Below, one piece after another: positions 7,234 to 12,354 of a stretch of DNA of 12,354 nt. Source of the stretch: Sulfurovum sp. (lineage in GTDB: Bacteria; Campylobacterota; Campylobacteria; Campylobacterales; Sulfurovaceae); contig DYPM01000035.1 in the NCBI GenBank assembly GCA_020719895.1, positions 3,686 through 16,039 on the forward strand, given 5' to 3'. A program made the position numbers and the translations under genes. Numbering within the stretch: position 1 is the first letter of the stretch; every line of letters starts with the position of its first letter. Under the pieces are notes generated by a model, which was not told the DNA's origin, ran no database searches, and worked only from the letters and a program-made list of their open reading frames with translations.

Positions 7234-8680
7234 ATTTATCTTCCTCTTTTGTTGCGTTAACGAGAGGATATTTTAATACATTTTTTTGGTTACAGGCGGG
7301 CGAGAGTATGGCAATGGTTCTATCATCATGATTGCCAATCGCCCAAAAATCCAACCATTCAAGTAGAGCTTCGCTTGATTCTTTATCACTCTCTTTGTTT
7401 AAAACAGACCAAAGTTCTGTAGTCCAAAAGTGATCCCACGACTCAAGACTCTCCAATGCCTTTTCATGATGAAAAAATGGATCACTCACACCATCTGTTG
7501 CCAAAATGAGTGCAGTAAAATCATCCACAACAACAAAATCAACTCTATCTGTGTTTTGGTAGGCATTTTCATCCAAAAATCGTGTCTGTCCCGCAAACTC
7601 TCCGTTGTCTGGTTTGCCTAAGAGAGTGACGCTTTTGTTTTTTTGATAAAGAGCGATTACACCATCTCCAACCCAAAAACTTATGATGATATGTTTGCCA
7701 TTTTCGTGAAGTTTGTGTAAAGCCAAAAGAAGTGTCGTAGAGTAGGATTTGATATCGTTTTTTTTCTCGTTTGCCTCTTGGCTGAGTTTGTGGTATGCAG
7801 TGTAGATAGCACTAATGATGGTTTTATTAAATTGTGAAAGGAGTTGTTGTTTGGAGTGTTCGTTTGGATTTTGATGATTTTCTATCACTAACTTTTCAAG
7901 TGCCTCTGCTTCTTCTCCTAAAAGAATTTTTTGCAGTGCATCTACTGTTTGCTCTACAATCACCTTAGATCCTCTTCGAGAGAGTTTGTAGCTTCCGCCA
8001 CCATCTGCTACTACAAGAATAGACCATTTTGATGTAGTGGTAGCAATCTTTCCATCATCATCGCGAAATGTTCCTGCGTGAGCATGAGAACGTCCTCGTT
8101 TTGATGCGTAAAATAGTCTATCTTTATCATCAGATACTTTAAAGTCCAAATCTGTATGAGGTTTGACATAAGGAAGTTCTGGATCTGGTTCGATCTCTTT
8201 CCATAGTGTTTTTGGATCAGGATTGACCGTCACAGTCAAGCTTCCTTTAATGTTTTGTAAATATCCCTTCGAAGAGTTCAGCACACCATAAAGTATCAAA
8301 AGAAAATCACCACTGTTTTGAGGTACGCCGTGAATCATAAGAGTTTCTGCACTACAAGTCATTCCACCGATAGCTTCTATCCCTTCAATTTTTTCGATAG
8401 TGATATTTTCGCTTTCGATATTTTGTGGATCTATGATTTTGAGTGTGGTTGATACTGCTTTGTTGCACACCATATTGTCAGTACGATATTTTACTTCTAC
8501 GGGAGTCAAAATCTTCATACTCTTCTCCTTGAGGGTTTGATCAATAGAATCAATCGCACGACACCACTGTTTATCGTTGAGAAATATTTGCATTATAGAG
8601 TCATCTATTTCGCTGTGTATCGCACCTGCTTTGGTGCGAAAATCTCTAATCAATAGTTCGATATAGGTTTGATAACTCAT
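7226..8680 (-). CDS. PP2C-family Ser/Thr phosphatase with N-terminal extension
   Basis: The 484-residue product has PP2C metal-site motifs at about residues 195-460: SHAHAGTFRDDD (198-209), VVADGGGS (223-230, Asp226), VGDGV (337-341, Asp339), LATDGVSD (393-400, Asp396) and GNHDDRT (449-455). PP2C enzymes remove phosphate from Ser/Thr using Mn/Mg. The first 40-60 residues look helical. Residues about 60-155 look beta-rich and end with GVPQNSGDFLLILYG ... GSLTVTVNPDP, a pattern like the putative-Ig folds found in many bacterial proteins; this domain call is an inference. No signal peptide or membrane helix is visible, so it is probably cytoplasmic. The ATG (8678-8680) lies 8 nt after the VWA/TerY-C gene with AAGGA just upstream, and the stop overlaps the kinase start. 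Its place between VWA and kinase genes indicates that it opposes the kinase. Confidence 0.9.
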   Translation of the reverse strand: MSYQTYIELLIRDFRTKAGAIHSEIDDSIMQIFLNDKQWCRAIDSIDQTLKEKSMKILTPVEVKYRTDNMVCNKAVSTTLKIIDPQNIESENITIEKIEGIEAIGGMTCSAETLMIHGVPQNSGDFLLILYGVLNSSKGYLQNIKGSLTVTVNPDPKTLWKEIEPDPELPYVKPHTDLDFKVSDDKDRLFYASKRGRSHAHAGTFRDDDGKIATTTSKWSILVVADGGGSYKLSRRGSKVIVEQTVDALQKILLGEEAEALEKLVIENHQNPNEHSKQQLLSQFNKTIISAIYTAYHKLSQEANEKKNDIKSYSTTLLLALHKLHENGKHIIISFWVGDGVIALYQKNKSVTLLGKPDNGEFAGQTRFLDENAYQNTDRVDFVVVDDFTALILATDGVSDPFFHHEKALESLESWDHFWTTELWSVLNKESDKESSEALLEWLDFWAIGNHDDRTIAILSPACNQKNVLKYPLVNATKEEDKYD

Positions 8681-8688
8681 ATTTTTCC

Positions 8689-9735
8689 TTATCCTTGTCC
8701 TCGTCCTATATCAAAATTTGCATCACTATCACTGAAGACAAAATCATTTTGTGATTTACACCATGGACAAATCGCCTCTCCTTCGCCGTTGATACACATG
8801 ATTTTATTGCATTTGCCACACAATGCAATAGCGATGAGGTTTCCACAATAAGGACATCCTGGTACACCAATCAATGAGTGTACATCAATCTGTTCTTCTT
8901 GGAAATCACTGCTCCATATAAAGTAAGACTCAGTCACTGGAAAACACCCTTCAAGAGAGTATTGAGGTTTTTGGATAAACCGTTCTATCGATTTGAGTGT
9001 TCCTATACGTGTATATTTGATTAAATAAGGACTGTGTGTTTTTTGGCATCGTCCTGTCAAAACTACTGTGTTTGGATCAGAAACCATTGGTTTTTTTTCA
9101 TCAAGCAACACAAGAGCGTCTCCTGCTTTTGCGAGGTTGATGATACTTTCGCCTCTGTTTGATTCGACGCTTTGGCTTTGTGTAGAAATCGAACGAGAGA
9201 TCCAGTCAATAAATTGCTTGAAGTCCTCCTCTCTACTCCCTTCATAAAGCAATACGTGAGGCGTAAGCTGATGTAGTATATTTGTGTCTGCACCGCTTCC
9301 GAGTGTAATCGCGACTATTGTTGCACCCGAAGCGTAATTTTTAAGCCATTTTTGAATCATTGGTTGTGGATTATCAGTAGGTTGTCCATCGGTGATCAAA
9401 AAAATGACAGGTTTCCAGTCGCCTCGCACTGTAGCGGTTTGTTTGACAAGACGCGTATCTATCTCTCGCATTAGCACCTCCAACGCCACTCCCAACGCTG
9501 TCCCGCCACCAATAGGCAGACGTGGTGAATAGAATGAGACCAAATCAACAAGCGGAGAGATCACTTGTGCTTTTCCAGCAAAAGCTATCACCGAAATATA
9601 CACACTCTCCAATGCACCAGGATCTCTGCGTAGTGAAGAGATAATACGCGAAACACCTTCTTCAAGAGCCATCAAAGGAACTCCAATCATCGACTCTGAC
9701 ACATCCAAAAGAAAAAATATAGGCAATCTTCTCAT
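8689..9735 (-). CDS. VWA-domain protein with C-terminal TerY-C zinc ribbon (YegL/TerY-like)
   Basis: The 348-residue product begins RRLPIFFLLDVSESM, giving a complete MIDAS metal site: Asp11-x-Ser13-x-Ser15, the Thr in GGGTALGVAL, and the Asp in LITDGQPTD. The VWA domain covers about residues 1-205. After a middle beta-rich region comes a Cys-rich C-terminus: Cys294, 297, 306, 309, 314, 323 and 326 (CPYC, CGKC, CPWC), as in the TerY-C metal-binding domain attached to many TerY-like VWA proteins. Such proteins are thought to be cytoplasmic adaptors in tellurite/stress-linked signalling modules. I chose ATG 9733-9735: it lies 1 nt after the stop of the other VWA gene and matches the family's start just before the first strand. 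Upstream in-frame starts would run 76 codons into that gene. Translational coupling is likely. Confidence 0.9.
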   Translation of the reverse strand: MRRLPIFFLLDVSESMIGVPLMALEEGVSRIISSLRRDPGALESVYISVIAFAGKAQVISPLVDLVSFYSPRLPIGGGTALGVALEVLMREIDTRLVKQTATVRGDWKPVIFLITDGQPTDNPQPMIQKWLKNYASGATIVAITLGSGADTNILHQLTPHVLLYEGSREEDFKQFIDWISRSISTQSQSVESNRGESIINLAKAGDALVLLDEKKPMVSDPNTVVLTGRCQKTHSPYLIKYTRIGTLKSIERFIQKPQYSLEGCFPVTESYFIWSSDFQEEQIDVHSLIGVPGCPYCGNLIAIALCGKCNKIMCINGEGEAICPWCKSQNDFVFSDSDANFDIGRGQG

Positions 9736-9736
9736 A

Positions 9737-10381
9737 TCACACCACGATATTGACTTCAGCAGGCGGTGGCGGAAGATGACTTGCTCCCGCCACTTCCAAT
9801 CCGCCACTTTGATTACCTGTGGCAATCGAAGCAGAAACCCATCTAAAAAAAGCAGAAAATGCAGATGAATCGGTGGATTCGATCGAAACAACATGATCAG
9901 CAAACTGCTCCAAAAACTCTGTTTTAGCTTTTGGACCTGCTGCACATGCGACAATCGCACCAAACTTCAAAGTTTTAATTTTTTTTGACATCTCCGTAAA
10001 AAGCAACAAATCTGAAGGTTTGCCATCAGTCATTACAAATAGCATTGGTGCAAATGTGTTTTGCATTACATCTTTTTTGGACTGAATATCGCGATAGTAT
10101 CTATTGATAAGATACTCCAACGCTTCTCCTAAATGAGTCGCTCCAGAAGAAGGCGGAATAATCTCATCAAGTTGCACCTGTTCTATAGATGTGAGTGGAA
10201 AAATCTCTTTAATCTCTCTATCAAATGTGATTAAAGAAAGAAGCACTGTTTCTAAAGCATAAGGATCTTGTTTTAATCCATGAAGTAATGCTCTCAATCC
10301 TTCATTGACTGCATTGATTGGCTCACCGTGCATAGATCCACTCGAGTCAATTAGCAGATAGACAGGCAAATGACGATTCAT
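9737..10381 (-). CDS. Short VWA-domain protein (TerY-like)
   Basis: The 214-residue product is little more than one VWA domain. It has an intact MIDAS: Asp12-x-Ser14-x-Ser16 in LLIDSSGSM, Thr82 in SGATHLGEAL, and Asp119 in MTDGKPSD. It ends with a proline run, HLPPPPAEVNIVV, which could be a docking peptide. It lacks the zinc ribbon carried by the next gene; the two share about 200 residues of related VWA sequence (compare EPINAVNEGLRALLHGLKQDPYALE with PLMALEEGVSRIISSLRRDPGALE), so they are likely paralogues that could act as a pair. I chose ATG 10379-10381 because AGGAG sits 6 nt upstream and the first VWA strand follows at once. A start 36 nt further upstream in the same frame has no such site and would read through the leader. 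It is the first gene of the four-gene operon. Confidence 0.9.
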   Translation of the reverse strand: MNRHLPVYLLIDSSGSMHGEPINAVNEGLRALLHGLKQDPYALETVLLSLITFDREIKEIFPLTSIEQVQLDEIIPPSSGATHLGEALEYLINRYYRDIQSKKDVMQNTFAPMLFVMTDGKPSDLLLFTEMSKKIKTLKFGAIVACAAGPKAKTEFLEQFADHVVSIESTDSSAFSAFFRWVSASIATGNQSGGLEVAGASHLPPPPAEVNIVV

Positions 10382-10404
10382 AATGTTTCTCCTACTATTA
10401 AATT

Positions 10405-10436
10405 TTGTACAATCCAAATAAGTTTAGATTGTACAA
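10405..10436. promoter_or_regulatory. Perfect 10-bp inverted repeat near the VWA start, operator or leader hairpin
   Basis: TTGTACAATC (10405-10414) and GATTGTACAA (10427-10436) are perfect inverted copies separated by 12 nt. The site ends 23 nt before the ATG of the first VWA gene, close to its ribosome binding site. A further TTGTACA occurs at about 10489-10495. It could bind a dimeric regulator or fold in the mRNA leader; the sequence alone does not decide. Confidence 0.5.
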
Positions 10437-10464
10437 GTTTGCTAAAGCTTTGCCTTTGGCAAGA

Positions 10465-10485
10465 AAGGAGTCATTTTGACTCCTT
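10465..10485. other. Perfect hairpin, 9-bp stem, 3-nt loop
   Basis: AAGGAGTCA and TGACTCCTT flank TTT. There is no adjacent gene end, so it is not an obvious terminator. In a minus-strand leader RNA it would be a stable stem. Confidence 0.6.
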
Positions 10486-10502
10486 GATTTGTACAGATTT
10501 AA

Positions 10503-10524
10503 GAGTAGAAATATTTTTCTACTC
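10503..10524. other. Perfect hairpin, 9-bp stem, 4-nt loop
   Basis: GAGTAGAAA and TTTCTACTC flank TATT. It lies just downstream of the candidate -10 of the VWA operon, so it may be the first structure of the leader RNA. Confidence 0.6.
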
Positions 10525-10540
10525 ACATAAATAATGATGA

Positions 10541-10546
10541 ATTATC
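10541..10546 (-). promoter_or_regulatory. Candidate -10 box of the VWA-phosphatase-kinase operon
   Basis: The minus strand reads TAAGATAAT with GATAAT at these positions, about 160 nt before the first ATG. It would give a leader of roughly 150 nt containing the hairpins at 10503-10524, 10465-10485 and 10405-10436. No clear -35 is visible; other AT-rich hexamers nearby could serve. Confidence 0.3.
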
Positions 10547-10599
10547 TTACACTTTTTGGATTAAGGTTATCCGTTTGTGTTGATTTGATTTATCTGATT

Positions 10600-10720
10600 A
10601 GACATAAATCTTGCAAGAGTGACAAGTCGCGAGAGCCGTCTGCTGAAGACAACTTAGCGTTAGCGTGTAGCCTAATGGACTTTGTTCATTAGGCGTTATT
10701 TTGAGTTCTGCAAGAACTCT
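10600..10720. other. Palindrome-rich, locally GC-richer intergenic block of unknown role
   Basis: This non-coding stretch holds the perfect palindrome TCTTGCAAGA (10609-10618), TCGCGA, a direct repeat TTAGCGTTAGCG, an 8-bp stem GCCTAATG/CATTAGGC (10670-10677, 10687-10694) and a 7-bp stem GAGTTCT/AGAACTC (10703-10709, 10713-10719). It differs from the surrounding AT-rich spacer. It could be a structured RNA or the remnant of a repeat element. I see no convincing gene: a 52-codon plus-strand frame at 10534-10692 has no ribosome binding site. Confidence 0.4.
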
Positions 10721-10828
10721 AATCTGTTTATTAAGCATTAATAATTTTTGTTTATACTGTTTTCGTAGCTGGAGTAACCGAGAGTGTATTTTTCACTCCT
10801 TGTTTTTTGACTCTTGGTCAGTTATTAG

Positions 10829-10876
10829 AGAAGAGTCCTTTTTTACCCTCCCTCCCTCCGTTTTTTGGACTCTTCT
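10829..10876. repeat. 10-bp perfect inverted repeat with a CCCT-repeat loop upstream of argH
   Basis: AGAAGAGTCC (10829-10838) and GGACTCTTCT (10867-10876) are perfect inverted copies. The 28-nt spacer is symmetric in outline: six T, then CCCTCCCTCCCTCC (10846-10859), then six T. On the minus strand the core reads GG-A-GGG-A-GGG-A-GGG, a G-quadruplex-like run. A related GTTTTTTGACTCTT sits at 10802-10815. It lies directly upstream of the argH -10 box. Confidence 0.7.
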
Positions 10877-10893
10877 ACTTTATTTTTTTTGAG

Positions 10894-10899
10894 TATAAT
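10894..10899 (+). promoter_or_regulatory. Probable -10 box of the argH promoter
   Basis: TATAAT, a perfect -10, lies 30 nt before the argH ATG behind an 8-T run (10883-10890). No consensus -35 is present, which is usual for Campylobacterota sigma-70 promoters. Confidence 0.65.
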
Positions 10900-10928
10900 C
10901 AATCCATTTTTATCACAAGGATTTGATA

Positions 10929-12317
10929 ATGTCCAAAAAAATTGCTTCTGCAAGAATTTCTCAAAAGAGTTCAAAACTCCTTCAACAGCTCAATAATTCA
11001 CTTCCATTTGACAAACGACTCTATCACGAAGATATCGCAGGTTCACGCGTACATGCTTTGATGTTGTGCGAGCAGGGGATTATCTCAAAAGAGGATTATT
11101 CAAAAATCAATGCAGGACTTTTGGAGATTTTAGAAGAGATAGAGTCAGGTCTGTTTTTGCTTGATGGAGATGATGAGGATATTCATATGGCAGTAGAGGG
11201 AAGACTCACTACAAAAATCGGTGATGCAGGCAAACGTCTTCATACAGCACGAAGCCGAAATGATCAGGTTGCTTTGGATTTTAGACTTTATGTACAGAAA
11301 AACAATCGAGAGATTGCTACGCTTTTGTTGGAAAATATTCAAACATTAATTGTCATAGCCAAAAAACACGCCACAACTTTACTTCCAGGAATGACTCATC
11401 TTCAGCACGCACAACCAATCAATTTTGGGTATCACATCATGGCGTATGTAAGTATGTTTAAGCGAGACTATCAGCGTTTTATTAGTGCTTACGAACGCAA
11501 TAACTACTCTCCCATAGGATGTGCCGCATTGGCAGGTACGCCACATCCTATTGACAGACAAGCGACAGCTAAGGCATTAGAGTTTAATGCACCAACACTC
11601 AACTGTCTTGATACTGTGAGTGATCGTGATTTTGCACTTGAGATTCTTTTTAATATCGCGACTGTGATGATGCACGTGAGTCGGTTGAGTGAAGAGTTGA
11701 TTTTGTGGAGTACGAGTGAGTTTCGTTGGATTACATTGAGTGATCGTCATGCAACAGGCAGTTCGATTATGCCACAGAAAAAAAATCCTGATATTCCCGA
11801 GCTCCTAAGAGGCAAAACAGGACGTGTTAATGGTAATCTCATTGGACTACTCACAGTCATGAAAGGATTACCACTTGCGTACAATAAAGATATGCAAGAG
11901 GACAAAGAAGGAGTTTTTGACTCTGTAGAAACTGCACTACTTACGCTGAAGGTACTCAACGAGATGGTAAGTGAAATGCAAGTCAATACCAAACGTATGG
12001 AAGATGCGTGTATGGTCGGACATCTTTTGGCAACAGATCTTGCAGATTATCTTGTACGTAAAGTGGGTTTGCCATTTCGAGATGCGTATTATATCACTGG
12101 AAATGTAGTCAATCTTGCTGAGAGTAGGGGAGTAGATATTTCAGAGCTTGATTTTGAAGCATTCCAAAGTATTGATGAACGTATAGGTGAAGATGTCATT
12201 GCTTTATTGGACAACAGAGTGTCAATGAATATGCGTACTTCCGAAGGCGGTACAGCAACCATAAGAACAATAGAGCAGATTGAAGTGATCGAAAAGTGGA
12301 TCGAAGAGGTTCGATAA
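10929..12317 (+). CDS. argH: Argininosuccinate lyase
   Basis: ArgH splits argininosuccinate into arginine and fumarate, the last step of arginine biosynthesis, as a cytoplasmic homotetramer. The 462-residue product is of normal length. Visible family motifs: FDKRLYHEDIAGS near the N-terminus, DEDIHMAVE, LHTARSRNDQVALDFR, THLQHAQPINFG with the catalytic-base His region, and the fumarase/aspartase superfamily signature GSSIMPQKKNPD with the catalytic serine loop. I chose ATG 10929-10931: AAGGA ends 7 nt upstream. The in-frame TTG at 10923 would leave only 1 nt to that ribosome binding site. The N-terminus lacks the WGGRF motif of many ArgH proteins (here KIASARIS); I believe related Campylobacterota share this but cannot confirm it. 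It is divergent from the VWA operon. Confidence 0.97.
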   Translation: MSKKIASARISQKSSKLLQQLNNSLPFDKRLYHEDIAGSRVHALMLCEQGIISKEDYSKINAGLLEILEEIESGLFLLDGDDEDIHMAVEGRLTTKIGDAGKRLHTARSRNDQVALDFRLYVQKNNREIATLLLENIQTLIVIAKKHATTLLPGMTHLQHAQPINFGYHIMAYVSMFKRDYQRFISAYERNNYSPIGCAALAGTPHPIDRQATAKALEFNAPTLNCLDTVSDRDFALEILFNIATVMMHVSRLSEELILWSTSEFRWITLSDRHATGSSIMPQKKNPDIPELLRGKTGRVNGNLIGLLTVMKGLPLAYNKDMQEDKEGVFDSVETALLTLKVLNEMVSEMQVNTKRMEDACMVGHLLATDLADYLVRKVGLPFRDAYYITGNVVNLAESRGVDISELDFEAFQSIDERIGEDVIALLDNRVSMNMRTSEGGTATIRTIEQIEVIEKWIEEVR

Positions 12318-12324
12318 TACACAG

Positions 12325-12344
12325 GAGTCGGACAGTATCGACTC
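12325..12344 (+). terminator. Weak hairpin after argH
   Basis: GAGTCG and CGACTC form a 6-bp stem around 8 nt, starting 7 nt after the argH stop. No T-run follows within the window, so a terminator role is uncertain. Confidence 0.25.
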
Positions 12345-12354
12345 TAAAATAAAG

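Noticed and set aside
9736..9963. N-terminal 76-codon extension of the VWA/TerY-C gene
   Set aside because: It lies entirely in the end of the preceding VWA gene in another frame. The ATG at 9735 gives the family-typical start.
10534..10692. A 52-codon plus-strand ORF starting ATGATGAATTATC in the divergent spacer
   Set aside because: No ribosome binding site before the ATG, the product resembles nothing I know, and the frame crosses palindromes. Kept only as an unsupported possibility.
10650..10700. Possible integron attC site (GCCTAATG ... CATTAGGCGTTAT)
   Set aside because: The right end reads GTTATTT, which does not fit GTTRRRY, and no matching RYYYAAC box pairs with it. No integrase or cassette array is visible.
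10701..10892. 63-residue plus-strand ORF upstream of argH
   Set aside because: TTG start without a ribosome binding site. It runs through the inverted repeat and promoter region and has a random-looking, Phe/Ser-rich product.
1..12354. CRISPR arrays, tRNA or rRNA genes, complete insertion sequences, toxin-antitoxin pairs
   Set aside because: I looked for regularly spaced repeats, tRNA-like arms, transposase motifs and small overlapping gene pairs, and saw none that hold up.

Overview
The window reads as a chromosomal segment of a Campylobacterota (epsilonproteobacterial) genome, probably a free-living sulfur-oxidiser type (Sulfurimonas/Sulfurovum-like). This rests on the AT-rich composition, compact gene packing, the -10-only promoters with T-rich upstream tracts, and the style of AlaS, Maf and ArgH. 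The genus is an inference; no marker gene here settles it.

Layout. Everything except argH lies on the minus strand. Reading the minus strand from right to left: (1) positions 10381-5719 hold a tight four-gene phosphorylation module of two VWA-domain proteins (the second with a C-terminal TerY-C-type zinc ribbon), a PP2C phosphatase and a Ser/Thr kinase-like protein. The four genes are separated by 1 nt, 8 nt and an 8-nt overlap, so they almost certainly form one operon. (2) Positions 5555-5697 hold a MITE-like inverted-repeat element that fills most of the gap after the kinase. (3) Positions 5522-4508 hold two paralogous small lipoproteins, each made of two copies of a Cys-pair motif. (4) Positions 4419-791 hold the housekeeping operon alaS, a CopD-like four-helix membrane protein and maf. 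It is followed after 32 nt by an Rpn-family PD-(D/E)XK nuclease gene that runs off the left edge. On the plus strand, argH (10929-12317) is divergent from the kinase/phosphatase operon.

The 547-bp divergent intergenic region (10382-10928) is unusually structured. It has several perfect hairpins in the probable leader of the VWA operon, a locally GC-richer palindromic block, and a 10-bp perfect inverted repeat whose loop carries CCCTCCCTCCCTCC (G-rich on the minus strand) just upstream of the argH promoter.

Functional picture. The VWA-VWA/TerY-C-PP2C-kinase module matches the predicted TerY-P type of cytoplasmic signalling systems (compare E. coli yegI-yegK-yegL). In such systems a kinase and an opposing phosphatase are thought to control VWA/MIDAS adaptor proteins. 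No biochemical role is firmly established for the family, so this is the most interesting system in the window even though the family itself is not new. It appears to sit as accessory cargo, together with the lipoproteins and the repeat element, between conserved housekeeping genes.
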